From contig CAOKFD010000002.1 of the NCBI GenBank assembly GCA_948467645.1, positions 28,497 to 92,496 of the forward strand: DNA of 64,000 bases. The letters are read 5' to 3'. The position numbers were made by a program, and so were the translations under genes. The notes under the pieces were generated by a model. That model had not been told where the DNA came from. It searched no databases and worked only from the letters and a program-made list of their open reading frames with translations. Positions 44,834-53,272 of this stretch are shown one piece after another (the stretch's first letter is position 1; each line of letters starts with the position of its first letter). This DNA is from Fimadaptatus sp948467645 (lineage in GTDB: Bacteria > Bacillota > Clostridia > Christensenellales > Aristaeellaceae).

Positions 44834-45664
44834 TTATGCCGGTCTGCGCGCGCACACGATGCGCTCTGCGCCGTTTATGTCGCGGCAAATCTCGATTTTT
44901 TCAAAGTCAGGTTCAAGCAGCGCGCTCACGTCCCCCGCCTGAGCCGCGCCCACCTCAAACACAATGCGCCCGCCGGGTTTAAGCGCGCCCGGCGCGGCGG
45001 CGATTATCCTGCGATAAAAGTCCAGCCCGTCCGCGCCGCCGAACAACGCCAGGGCGGGTTCGCGCCTTACCTCGCTTTGAAGGTTCTCCATATCCTCCGC
45101 AGTGAGGTAAGGCGGGTTGCTGACTATCATATCGAACCGCCGCCCCTGAACCCCCGCGAGCAGATCGCTTTTAATAAACTCGACCCGCGCGTGCAGGTGA
45201 AACGCGTTCTCGCGCGCCAGCGCCAGCGCGTCGGACGATATGTCGACCGCCGTTACGCGCGCGTCGTACCTTTTAAGCGCAATCGAAATCGCAATCGCGC
45301 CCGTGCCCGTGCCTATGTCCAGTACGTCGGGCGCGTGTACGCCGCGCAGCATGTCCAGCGCCTTTAGGCACACTTCCTCGGTTTCGGGCCGGGGTATCAG
45401 CGCGCGCGAATCCACCCTGAACGACCAATCCAGAAACGGCTGATCGCCCAGTATGTATTGCAGCGGTTCGCCCGCCTCGCGCCGCGCAAGCATCGCGTTA
45501 AAGCGCGCAAGCTGCTCGTCATCGGGCGCGGACGCAAACCGCAGGCCCGACGGCTTTATACCTAAACATTCGCACATCAGCCAGCGCACGTCGGCCTCCG
45601 CGTCGATGTCGCCCGCCGCGTCCAGCCGCGCCTCGGCCGCGCGCATAATTTCGTTAAGCGTCAT
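44834..45664 (-). CDS. prmC: Release factor glutamine methyltransferase
   Basis: 276 residues. The SAM site is VLDIGTGTGAIAISIAL and the catalytic motif is IVSNPPYLTAEDM (NPPY). The helical N-terminal domain that binds release factors is present. It methylates the glutamine of the GGQ motif in RF1/RF2. The start at 45664 is supported by GGAGCGGAG; an open frame continues upstream without a site. Confidence 0.96.
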   Translation of the reverse strand: MTLNEIMRAAEARLDAAGDIDAEADVRWLMCECLGIKPSGLRFASAPDDEQLARFNAMLARREAGEPLQYILGDQPFLDWSFRVDSRALIPRPETEEVCLKALDMLRGVHAPDVLDIGTGTGAIAISIALKRYDARVTAVDISSDALALARENAFHLHARVEFIKSDLLAGVQGRRFDMIVSNPPYLTAEDMENLQSEVRREPALALFGGADGLDFYRRIIAAAPGALKPGGRIVFEVGAAQAGDVSALLEPDFEKIEICRDINGAERIVCARRPA

Positions 45665-45758
45665 ATGTTCTCCGCTCCCCCCGCGCCGTGCGGGCAAAAT
45701 TAGGGGCGGCATGGCGGCGCGTTATGGCCGGATGTCGCCCGGGATTTTATTAAGTACG

Positions 45759-46793
45759 TCAGCCCGCGGCCTTTTCGGCCTTGCGCTTTTCGCTTTCGAG
45801 CACGTACTGTTCCTTTATGCAGTCGTCGGTATTGAGCGCGCACTTGAGCGACTCAATCGCGACCTGACACATATCTTCGTCCGGCTCGGCGGTGGTCAGC
45901 TTTTGCAGCATCATGCCGGGCCACTTGAGCGCGCGCACGATAGGATGCTCGTCGTTAGCATGAGCCAGCCCTTTAAGCACCTCATAAGATATGCCCGCGA
46001 CCAAGGGCAAAAGCAGCAGCCTTGACAGCACGCGTGAGAGCGCGCCGCCGTCGTTGGTGCCGAAGAATATGAACACGATTATGCTTATCAGGAATACGAA
46101 TACAAGGAAGCTGGTGCCGCAGCGCGGATGCAGGCGCGACTGCTTCTTGACGTTTGCGACGGTCAGTTCCAGACCGTTTTCCAGACAGTGAATGCTCTTA
46201 TGCTCCGCGCCGTGGTACATGAACGTGCGCTTGATTTCCTTGACATTGCGCACAAGCAGTATGTAGCCGATGAACATAGCGATTCTGATAAGGCCGCCGA
46301 CCAGATTCAGCAGCAGCTTCTGCCCACCCGACAGCACCGCGTCGGCCACGCCGCCGGTCATGCCGTGGCGAATCCACGACTCAATAAGTGTAGGCAGTAC
46401 GAAGAACAGTCCGATCGACATCGCCAGCGCCAGCACAACCGCCGCGCCCATCATTACGTCCTCGGCGCTCTTGCCCAGACGTTTGGCCATCTTCTTTTCA
46501 AACTCGCTGGGCTCCTCGGCCTCCATGCCGGCCATTTCGGCAGACTCGGTAAGCGTCTGTATACCCAGCACCATCATCATAAAGAAGTTGACCACGCCGC
46601 GGATTATGGGCCATCCCAGGAATTTATATTTTTTAGCCAGCTGCTTGTTGGGCTTTACGCGCACGACGATCTTGCCGCTTTCCTGCCGCACAGCCACGGC
46701 CGTGCGTTCGGGCGAGCGCATCATTACGCCCTCCATTACCGCCTGACCGCCCACGTCGTACTTGGGGCAGACGGCGCCGCTGTTTTTCGCCAT
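45759..46793 (-). CDS. yqhQ: DUF1385 membrane protein YqhQ
   Basis: 344 residues from MAKNSGAVCPKYDVGGQAVM. DUF1385 hallmarks are GGQAVMEGVMMRSPE and MYHGAEHKSIHCLENGLELT with SRLHPRCGTSFL. About five membrane segments follow. The function is not established; a role in divalent metal homeostasis has been proposed for the family. The start at 46793 has GGGAGG. Gene order rpmE-yqhQ-prmC-prfA is common in Clostridia. A TATAAT at 46866-46871 may belong to its own promoter. Confidence 0.95.
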   Translation of the reverse strand: MAKNSGAVCPKYDVGGQAVMEGVMMRSPERTAVAVRQESGKIVVRVKPNKQLAKKYKFLGWPIIRGVVNFFMMMVLGIQTLTESAEMAGMEAEEPSEFEKKMAKRLGKSAEDVMMGAAVVLALAMSIGLFFVLPTLIESWIRHGMTGGVADAVLSGGQKLLLNLVGGLIRIAMFIGYILLVRNVKEIKRTFMYHGAEHKSIHCLENGLELTVANVKKQSRLHPRCGTSFLVFVFLISIIVFIFFGTNDGGALSRVLSRLLLLPLVAGISYEVLKGLAHANDEHPIVRALKWPGMMLQKLTTAEPDEDMCQVAIESLKCALNTDDCIKEQYVLESEKRKAEKAAG

Positions 46794-46941
46794 AGTGATT
46801 CCTCCCAAGGTAATATGTAGGCAACGCGCATACCGATTTGCGATACGCGCTGTTTCCTCGTTTATATTATAACCTACAATTGTGGCAAAAAACCGCATAT
46901 GTGAAAGCGCTGACACCGGATTTATGCAAAATGCGCGTAAA

Positions 46942-46972
46942 TGAAAAACAGACCGGGCGTTGCCCCGATCTG
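46942..46972 (-). terminator. Terminator of rpmE
   Basis: CAGATCGGGGC pairs imperfectly with GCCCGGTCTG, followed on the minus strand by TTTTTCATTT. Confidence 0.85.
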
Positions 46973-47042
46973 TATTTCGCAAAAATCACATGCCTCATTA
47001 AAAGCGCATGACGCACCGGAGCAGCCGCAGGCTGCGCCGCAA

Positions 47043-47240
47043 TTACATGCCGTAGCGCTTCTTGAAGCGATCAACGCGTCCGCCGGTGTCTACCAGCTTC
47101 TGCTTGCCAGTAAAGAACGGATGGCACTTGGAGCAGATATCGACGCGCAGTTCCTTCTTCGTTGAGCCGGTCTCAAAAGTCTCGCCGCATACGCAACGGA
47201 CGATCGCCTTGCCGTACTTAGGATGTATGCCCTCTTTCAC
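47043..47240 (-). CDS. rpmE: 50S ribosomal protein L31 (zinc-binding form)
   Basis: 65 residues with a GTG start at 47240, preceded by GAGGTGAGATCC. The product begins VKEGIHPKYGKAIVRCVCGE and has CVCG and CSKC pairs that bind zinc, followed by HPFFTGKQKLVDTGGRVDRF. This is the zinc-containing, growth-phase L31. A hairpin at 47261-47278 in the leader could be the autoregulatory L31 site. Confidence 0.96.
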   Translation of the reverse strand: MKEGIHPKYGKAIVRCVCGETFETGSTKKELRVDICSKCHPFFTGKQKLVDTGGRVDRFKKRYGM

Positions 47241-47260
47241 GGATCTCACCTCACATTTAA

Positions 47261-47278
47261 ATACGCCGCAGGGCGTAT
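47261..47278 (-). promoter_or_regulatory. Leader hairpin upstream of rpmE, possible L31 autoregulatory site
   Basis: ATACGCC and GGCGTAT-type arms enclose a 3-4 nt loop within the 5' untranslated region, about 20 nt before the start. L31 leaders are known in several bacterial groups; assignment here is inference. Confidence 0.4.
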
Positions 47279-47303
47279 AGCATCGCAGCAAACCGCAAGC
47301 ATT

Positions 47304-47332
47304 ATTATACCACAGCTTGATTGCGTTTGCAA
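47304..47332 (-). promoter_or_regulatory. Promoter of rpmE
   Basis: Minus-strand TTGCAA, a 17-bp spacer and TATAAT. Confidence 0.75.
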
Positions 47333-47403
47333 CTCAAATTTGTATTTTCACAATTAATTAGCCTTACGGAATATATTTCAGGTATATTCCGGCGCACCGG
47401 GCG

Positions 47404-49485
47404 TTACTTACCGATGGTATAGCCTTCCTTTTCCCATGCGGCAACGCCTTCTTTTAAGCGCTTGAAGAACTCATCGTTGTTGGGCGTCTTGGACAGCATA
47501 CCGATGAGCTGTTCGGCGGCCTCCTGATTGTTGCCGCCCGAGAGTATTCGGCGCATGTTGTACGTCGCCTCAAGCTCCTTCTGGCTCAGCAGCAGATCGT
47601 CGCGGCGCGTGCCGGACTTGTTGAGGTCGATGGCCGGGAATATCCGCTTTTCGGACAGCTTGCGGTCAAGGTGGATTTCCATATTGCCGGTGCCCTTGAA
47701 CTCCTCGAATATGATTTCGTCCATGCGGCTGCCGGTTTCGACCAGAGCGGTTGCGATTATGGTAAGGCTTCCGCCGCCCTCGATATTGCGCGCCGCGCCG
47801 AAGAAGCGCTTGGGCTTAAACAGCGCCGCGGGATCCAGACCGCCCGACAGCGTGCGCCCGGACGGCGGCACGACGAGGTTATACGCGCGCGCCAGTCGCG
47901 TGAGCGAATCCAGCAGCACCACAACGTCCTGACCATGCTCGACCAGACGCTTGGCGCGCTCCAGCACGATTTCAGCCATAGTAGTGTGGTTTTCGGGCTG
48001 CTCGTCGAATGTAGAGTATACCACGTCGCCCTTGATAGAGCGCTGCATATCGGTTACTTCCTCTGGGCGCTCGTCAATCAGCAGCACGATAAGCTTTATG
48101 TCGGGATAGTTCTCCGTGATGGCGTTCGCAATTTTTTTGAGCAGCACAGTCTTGCCGGCCTTGGGCGGCGCGACTATCAGACCGCGCTGGCCCTTGCCAA
48201 TGGGCGAGATCATGTCGATGCAGCGTATCGCAAGATCGGTCGCGTTGTTTTCGTTTTCCAGCTTAATCCGTTCCTGCGGGTATATCGGGGTTAGCTCATC
48301 GAACGCGCGGCGGTTGACCGCAGACTCGGGCGACTGGCCGTTGACGGCGGTTATGTACAGCAGCGCGCGATAGCGGTCGCCATCGCGGTTGGCGCGGGTC
48401 TTGCCGGTCACGAGGTCGCCCGTGCGCAGGCAGAACCGGCGTATCTGCGCGATGGACAGGTACACGTCATTAGGGCCCTGCTTATAGTTTTCGGCGCGCA
48501 GGAAGCCGTAGCCGTCGGGCATTATCTCTAATACGCCCTCGCCGTCGCCGCATTCGCCGCTGTGCAGCATTTCGGGTACGGCGGGATTGGACGTACCGTA
48601 CTCGGCGTTATAGTAAGGCGTGCGGTGGCCGTCCGCATCGATCTCATCATAACGCGAGCGGGGCGCATACTGGCGCGGCTGCTGATATGAATAGTCCTGC
48701 TGAGGCTTGCGATAATCGCCCGTTTGCACGTCGGATGGGTTGTACGGGGCTTCGCGCAGCGTCTGATGAGGCGCGTCAGAATATGTACGGCTAAGCACGG
48801 GCGTGCGGCCGTTTCTATCCTGATAGCCCGGCTGATATGCATTCGGTTGATAAGTGCGCGGCGCGGCGGGCGAATAGCTGCGTTCGGCACGCGGCGCATA
48901 TTGCTGACGCGCGCGCATGTCATCGCGGCGGGGGTACTGACCCGCGTCGCCGCCCGGCTGCATCGCCTGATACGTGGGGCGCGAATATGCGTTTTCGTTC
49001 GGGCGCATGGGTGCGCGCTGATATGTCGGCGCGGGATCACCCGGCTGCATATCGGCCGCAGCTTCGGCTGAAATTGGGCGCTGTACCGGGCGCGCAAAGT
49101 CGCGGTTCACATTGACCGGCGCGGGACGCGATTGCGTCGGGCGCGGCTGAAGCAGTTCCGCAGGCTTTACAGTGTTTTGTGTGGTTTCAGCCGCCGCATC
49201 GCCCGATACAGGCACGCTTTCGGCCGCTTCGGTCTGAGCGGATTCACTTTCTGCCTGAACACCGCTTTGCTGGCTTTCGCCCGCGTTTTCAGCAAGCGCA
49301 GCGGGCTGGCTCTGTGCCTGCGTCTCGTTATCCGTCTCGCGCTCGTCCAGCACCTTCTGATATGCTGCCAGCAGTTTTTCAATTATACCCTCTTTATTGA
49401 TTCCAGCCGGTAATTTTACGCCGTACTGCCGCGCGATGGTGCGCAGTTCGATTACTGTCTTGCCGTATAACGTTTTGTAATCCAT
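47404..49485 (-). CDS. rho: Transcription termination factor Rho with a long disordered insertion
   Basis: 693 residues, against about 420 for E. coli Rho. Order: Rho N-terminal SAP-like domain (1-45), a low-complexity region (about 50-305), the cold-shock RNA-binding domain (GVLEIMPDGYGFLRAENYKQ from 317) and the hexameric ATPase with GLIVAPPKAGKTVLLKKI, LLIDERPEEVTDM and VVLLDSLTRLARAYN. The insertion begins rich in Gln/Glu/Ala/Ser and becomes Tyr/Pro/Arg/Gln-rich (e.g. QPNAYQPGYQDRN). Start at 49485 after GGAAGGAG. It is followed by rpmE and release-factor genes, a typical order. Confidence 0.96.
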   Translation of the reverse strand: MDYKTLYGKTVIELRTIARQYGVKLPAGINKEGIIEKLLAAYQKVLDERETDNETQAQSQPAALAENAGESQQSGVQAESESAQTEAAESVPVSGDAAAETTQNTVKPAELLQPRPTQSRPAPVNVNRDFARPVQRPISAEAAADMQPGDPAPTYQRAPMRPNENAYSRPTYQAMQPGGDAGQYPRRDDMRARQQYAPRAERSYSPAAPRTYQPNAYQPGYQDRNGRTPVLSRTYSDAPHQTLREAPYNPSDVQTGDYRKPQQDYSYQQPRQYAPRSRYDEIDADGHRTPYYNAEYGTSNPAVPEMLHSGECGDGEGVLEIMPDGYGFLRAENYKQGPNDVYLSIAQIRRFCLRTGDLVTGKTRANRDGDRYRALLYITAVNGQSPESAVNRRAFDELTPIYPQERIKLENENNATDLAIRCIDMISPIGKGQRGLIVAPPKAGKTVLLKKIANAITENYPDIKLIVLLIDERPEEVTDMQRSIKGDVVYSTFDEQPENHTTMAEIVLERAKRLVEHGQDVVVLLDSLTRLARAYNLVVPPSGRTLSGGLDPAALFKPKRFFGAARNIEGGGSLTIIATALVETGSRMDEIIFEEFKGTGNMEIHLDRKLSEKRIFPAIDLNKSGTRRDDLLLSQKELEATYNMRRILSGGNNQEAAEQLIGMLSKTPNNDEFFKRLKEGVAAWEKEGYTIGK

Positions 49486-49948
49486 AAATGCTCCTTCCGG
49501 GTTCCGGATATGCCAATTGCGCATATGCCAAATGTCTAAAAAAGAAATGTGTGAACGGACGCCTATCCACTATGACAGTTGTCTGGAAAACATTGCTGCC
49601 TTCGCATCGCACAGGCGTGCGTTTCAATCGTCAGTCAATAAACCAACCTGAATGCAGTTAAAGGCCTTATCCGCAATGCCGACATTAAGTCAGATAATGC
49701 GGTATGAGTGCATTTTCACTGACTTTTAAAACACATCCCGTTCAAACAGCCCCGCGGCATTTCATAGGAAGTCGAATCAGAAATTGAGCAGTATTTTTAA
49801 TGCTCCCAAGGGCTTCTTTTTGAAATGCGTCTTCCGCCATTTGACTTGTCATCTCGGATATCGAAGGTCTGCCATGCATCAGCCTGTAATTAATTGTATT
49901 CGCATCCGTCCCTGCTTATTCATGTGGGTATATGCGCATCCGGATAGG
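49486..49948 (-). other. 463-bp gap: rho leader region, no gene seen
   Basis: I find no credible ORF on either strand. The minus-strand half next to rho presumably contains its promoter and a long leader; TTGACT occurs at about 49630 but lacks a good -10. Long leaders upstream of rho are commonly used for autoregulation. Confidence 0.4.
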
Positions 49949-50971
49949 TCACGTTTTCGCCGGGTGGCGTACCGCCACGACAATGTCGCGATTTACTGCC
50001 TGCTCCACCCAATGTTCCATTGCATCGTATGGGCCGCCCTCCATTACGTCCAGACCGCTTTTTTTCATCTGCTCGCGCAATGTCTGCCGTTTCAGCGTAT
50101 ATGTGTTAAACGACAGCGCCAGCGCGCCGCCCGGCGCAAGCAACCTTGCCCACACGGGCACTGCCTGTGCGGTAAAGCTTTCTATCGGGCTTTGGCCGCG
50201 CCCTGCGTGGGGCGCGTGCTGAACCCCGTAAGGCAGGTCGCCCGCGATGATATGGAACTTCCTGCGTGGCATTACCTTATCGGCCAGCAGCGTGTCACAT
50301 ACCACAGCGCCCAATGTGCGCGTATCGCCCGCCCTGTACGCGTCTGCGTCATTAGCGGTCGAAAATTGCCACATCGGATACGATTTGCCCTGCGCAGTCA
50401 GCGAACCGGTCGCAACGGAATGTTTTAATTTGTGATAGGTAAGATAGCGTTTTAAGAAAGTCTTGATTTCGTCGATCGCCTTGCCGTCCACATCCATGCC
50501 CAGCGCGTTGTCGCCGGAGTTTATGGCCTCCAGCAGCGTAGTACCCCTGCCGCATACGGGATCCAGCACGTCCAGCGGTTTATCGCTAAGCGCATAAGCG
50601 CTGCTCAGGCGCGCCACGTTCAAAAGCAGGTGCGTAAACGTCTCGGCGGTCTTGCCCTTATACTTTAGTATGCCGGACAAGTCCTCGCCCAGCAATGCGG
50701 CCTTGCGCCCATAAAGCGGATACAGCGCGCCGTCGGGCTGTGCGCGGCAGACCATGTAGGCGCTGGACAGACCCGAAAGCAACCGATTCAGGCGCTCGTC
50801 ATCGCAGGGCGCATCCACGCATAACGCCGTATGGCCGGCATAAACGCGCTCGCACACCTGCGCGTCCAGGCCGACTGCATTTAACGTCAATTGTAATTCA
50901 ACCCGTGACAACTGTTCTATCGACGCCTGATATCTACAATTCTGATGAGGGGCAAGTAGCACAGCAAGCAT
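49949..50971 (-). CDS. Trm11/RlmL-like SAM-dependent nucleic-acid methyltransferase
   Basis: 340 residues from MLAVLLAPHQNCRYQASIEQ. The C-terminal Rossmann domain has VLDPVCGRGTTLLEAINSGD (SAM binding) and AGDLPYGVQ, a D/N-PPY-type catalytic motif as in Trm11 and RlmL/TrmN enzymes. The N-terminal 130 residues could be a diverged THUMP-like domain. It probably methylates a guanosine N2 or adenosine N6 in tRNA or rRNA. An alternative GTG start four codons upstream has no better site. Confidence 0.82.
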   Translation of the reverse strand: MLAVLLAPHQNCRYQASIEQLSRVELQLTLNAVGLDAQVCERVYAGHTALCVDAPCDDERLNRLLSGLSSAYMVCRAQPDGALYPLYGRKAALLGEDLSGILKYKGKTAETFTHLLLNVARLSSAYALSDKPLDVLDPVCGRGTTLLEAINSGDNALGMDVDGKAIDEIKTFLKRYLTYHKLKHSVATGSLTAQGKSYPMWQFSTANDADAYRAGDTRTLGAVVCDTLLADKVMPRRKFHIIAGDLPYGVQHAPHAGRGQSPIESFTAQAVPVWARLLAPGGALALSFNTYTLKRQTLREQMKKSGLDVMEGGPYDAMEHWVEQAVNRDIVVAVRHPAKT

Positions 50972-51157
50972 TTCTGATCTCACTTTTATAAGTATTACAT
51001 GTCTACTATACCAATTTCTATTACGATTTTCAAGACGCTTACGTTATTTTTTGATTAACCGGTTAACTTTTATTATCGGCGCATGACAAGCGCATGTACG
51101 GCGCGCTTTATTTCGCGCAAATGGCTGCATCCGCGCCGCACATGTGCTCCTTTCCAT

Positions 51158-52744
51158 TCATTTGTCGAACAGCATTACGCCCGTGTACGCGTCCTGCCGC
51201 GCCATCCAGAAGCCGCCGCCCGCGCCTTCGCGCCATGCGTAGCCCTCCAGCCCGGCGGGCGGTTCGGCCGAATAGCGGCTGGGTATCAGGTACATTACTT
51301 CGGAGGGCAGGCCGTCCTCGCACTTTACGCCCACCGCGCAGTCGCCGCCGCCCGCCATGGGCGCGCGCACGAATATGAAGCCGGGCGCGTCCACGGGATA
51401 CGCGCGCACCGCGTTTTGGAACAGGCGCTTCAGCTCGGCGCAGTTTTCAGGCCACGCGCGCTCCTGTGAGCACTGCCCCTCCAGCAGCCACTTTTGCATA
51501 GAGCCGGTATCCTGCTCGGTCGGCTCCTGCGCCGCTTCGGTCAGTTCGCTTTCGGCAATCAGCGCGTCAACCGCCGCGTCCTCGGCGACTGTTTCGGCTG
51601 GGTCTGAGTAGTAATACTCGTATGTTTCGGCTTGGCCGGGCGCATTTTCAGTCGGTGTCTCGATGCTGGCTGCGGTCTGTTCGTCCGCTGATTTTTCGGT
51701 TTCAGGCTGTGCTTCTGTCCCTGCCTTAGCCGCCGTCGTTTCCGAAGATGGTGAAGTTGCACTTTCTGTCTTAGCGCTATCCCCTGTCTCACTCGAATCT
51801 CCGCACGCGCCCAGCTTTTTCAGCATACCGCGCAGCGTGCTTTCGATCAGCTTGCTCAGTTGCTCGTCGCTCAGCTCGGAATCCTTCTCGCCCGCGATAG
51901 ACGCGCCCAGCACGCGTATCATGTGCGAACGCTCCTCTGCCGTTTCAGTCTGTTCAGGCTGTTCGCGCGCGCCCGCGGCGTTCTGCACGGCTAGATCGTC
52001 GTCGGATGAAGCCGCGTCGTCTGTCTGTTCAGAAGCATCGCTCGCCGCGGTTTCACACGGCTTCAATCCAAGGCAGCCGCAGTCGTCCGCAGTGCTTGCC
52101 GTAGCGTCCTGTTCCGCTGCGGCTGTGCTTTCGTCTGCCTGAGCAGATGTATCGGCGGCGCTTTGCGTCAGTTCGCATGGTTTCAACCCCAGACAGCCGC
52201 ATTCATCAATAGCGCTATCCTGCTCAGTCGATTCGGTAGTTTCAGCCTGTTCAGAAGCTTCGTCAGTCGATTCAGGTTCGACCGTTTGCGATGCCGATGT
52301 ATCTGCCTCAGCCGGTTCAGCAGTTTCCATATCGTCCACCGCGAATGCGTCATGCACCGACTGTTCGGCGGCGGCCCAGTCCACCTGTTTGCCCTTGTCC
52401 TGCTTACCTGCCAGCGCCAGATGTGCGTCCGCGCCGTCGGTCGCCACACCCACCAGCGCGTAGTTTTCCAGCGCCAGTCCGCCTATCGAGCGCGGATCAA
52501 GCTCCCAGTAAAACCCCGCCTGCCCCAGCGCGTCGGCGCGTATCTCGCCGCCAATCGCGGTTTGCCATCGCCCGCCGCGCGCCCCGACCAGCACGGCATA
52601 CAGCCGCCCCGCGCCGTGGGAGGCGCGTATGTTGTATGTAATGCTGCCGCGCGACACGCGCGTTTCTATCCGGCAAAATCCGCTGAATCCGTCCTCCAGC
52701 GGCCTGAGCAGTATCATCTCGCGCCTATAATCGTTTTTAATCAC
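51158..52744 (-). CDS. Acidic repeat-containing protein with duplicated CGCLGLKPC motif
   Basis: 528 residues with a GTG start after GGGGGAG. Residues 10-112 form a compact domain (MILLRPLEDGFSGFCRIETR, ENYALVGVA). Residues 113-430 are low-complexity Glu/Thr/Ser/Ala with two copies of a cysteine motif, CGCLGLKPCE at 182-191 and 222-231, exactly 40 residues apart and each preceded by acidic residues. Residues 435-528 form another folded region (WPENCAELKRLFQNAVRAYP, GFIFVRAPMAGGGDCAVGVK). No signal peptide or membrane segment. I do not recognise the family. The cysteine motifs could bind metal or crosslink. Single gene next to the toxin repeats. Confidence 0.75.
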   Translation of the reverse strand: MIKNDYRREMILLRPLEDGFSGFCRIETRVSRGSITYNIRASHGAGRLYAVLVGARGGRWQTAIGGEIRADALGQAGFYWELDPRSIGGLALENYALVGVATDGADAHLALAGKQDKGKQVDWAAAEQSVHDAFAVDDMETAEPAEADTSASQTVEPESTDEASEQAETTESTEQDSAIDECGCLGLKPCELTQSAADTSAQADESTAAAEQDATASTADDCGCLGLKPCETAASDASEQTDDAASSDDDLAVQNAAGAREQPEQTETAEERSHMIRVLGASIAGEKDSELSDEQLSKLIESTLRGMLKKLGACGDSSETGDSAKTESATSPSSETTAAKAGTEAQPETEKSADEQTAASIETPTENAPGQAETYEYYYSDPAETVAEDAAVDALIAESELTEAAQEPTEQDTGSMQKWLLEGQCSQERAWPENCAELKRLFQNAVRAYPVDAPGFIFVRAPMAGGGDCAVGVKCEDGLPSEVMYLIPSRYSAEPPAGLEGYAWREGAGGGFWMARQDAYTGVMLFDK

Positions 52745-52899
52745 GTCCCACTCCCCCTTTTACTAAAGTCTATGTTTGGGTTCGGGGAGTATTACGTTTT
52801 TTATAGGACACATTTTAGCTTTTCAGAACCGGCTTTTATTTGTAAATGCAAAATAAAACGGCGCGGCATTGATTGCCTGCCATCTTGAAAAATATTAAA

Positions 52900-52928
52900 T
52901 TGACTGAATTGCCAGTATATGTTATAAT
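52900..52928 (+). promoter_or_regulatory. Toxin promoter, copy 1
   Basis: TTGACT, 17-bp spacer, TATAAT with an extended -10 (TGT). Predicted start near 52935, giving a 5' untranslated region of about 50 nt before the leader ORF. Confidence 0.88.
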
Positions 52929-52984
52929 ACTATTCGAGTTCATGAAAATTTATTTCATGGATTCTATTGGCAGGAAGGAATAAG

Positions 52985-53035
52985 ATGGCGCTTGACTTCT
53001 TCACCTCTGATGCTCTACAAAAGCGTAGGAGGTGA
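52985..53035 (+). CDS. Leader peptide of toxin unit 1 (16 residues)
   Basis: ATG at 52985, preceded by AGGAAGGAATAAG, encodes MALDFFTSDALQKRRR and stops with TGA at 53033-53035. Its last two Arg codons, AGG AGG, are the Shine-Dalgarno sequence of the toxin, so ribosomes translating the leader must pass over the toxin's initiation site. The second copy keeps the same length and sequence apart from Asp4 to Gly. This resembles mok in hok/sok. Its role is probably to gate toxin translation rather than to make a functional peptide. Confidence 0.7.
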   Translation: MALDFFTSDALQKRRR

Positions 53036-53040
53036 ATGTC

Positions 53041-53136
53041 ATGTCTGACTTTGAAATGATTTCTTTGTTTTGCATGATAATCTCCTTGGTATTGGTCGCG
53101 ATCGAACTCGGTCGCAATTTAGGCTCCAAGAAGTAG
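53041..53136 (+). CDS. Hol-Tox/Fst-like single-helix toxin, copy 1 (31 residues)
   Basis: MSDFEMISLFCMIISLVLVA then IELGRNLGSKK. A single membrane helix (residues 6-22) is followed by a short charged tail ending Lys-Lys, the layout of type I toxins such as the putative holin-like toxins, TxpA/BsrG and Fst. These insert in the cell's own membrane. AGGAGG lies 8 nt before the ATG. The protein is identical in the second copy although three bases differ, all synonymous, which argues for selection on the protein. Converging antisense promoter and shared terminator support a type I system. Confidence 0.85.
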   Translation: MSDFEMISLFCMIISLVLVAIELGRNLGSKK

Positions 53137-53238
53137 AAGTAAAGCCGCCATCCACTTCGCACATGGTTGGCGGCTTTCAATCCCTTTTGGTTTTCATAAG
53201 AGGGGAAGAAGCTCAACCACAAGCGTCATCCCTTCCTG
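53137..53238 (-). ncRNA. Predicted antisense antitoxin RNA, copy 1
   Basis: A consensus promoter (53244-53272, minus) points back into the toxin gene and would start an RNA near 53238, ending at the shared terminator, about 100 nt. It is fully complementary to the 3' part of any toxin transcript that passes the terminator, and it overlaps the terminator stem itself. Boundaries are inferred. Confidence 0.7.
53141..53177. terminator. Bidirectional terminator shared by toxin 1 and its antisense RNA
   Basis: AAAGCCGCCA pairs with TGGCGGCTTT over a 17-nt loop, 4 bp after the toxin stop. A/T ends on both sides allow use in both directions, as in par/fst loci. The T run on the plus side is short, so some read-through is likely. 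Confidence 0.75.
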
Positions 53239-53243
53239 TCTTT

Positions 53244-53272
53244 ATTATACCATATTGAATCGAAGCTGTCAA
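53244..53272 (-). promoter_or_regulatory. Antisense RNA promoter, copy 1
   Basis: Minus-strand TTGACA, a 17-bp spacer and TATAAT; a perfect consensus, stronger than the toxin promoter. Confidence 0.88.
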
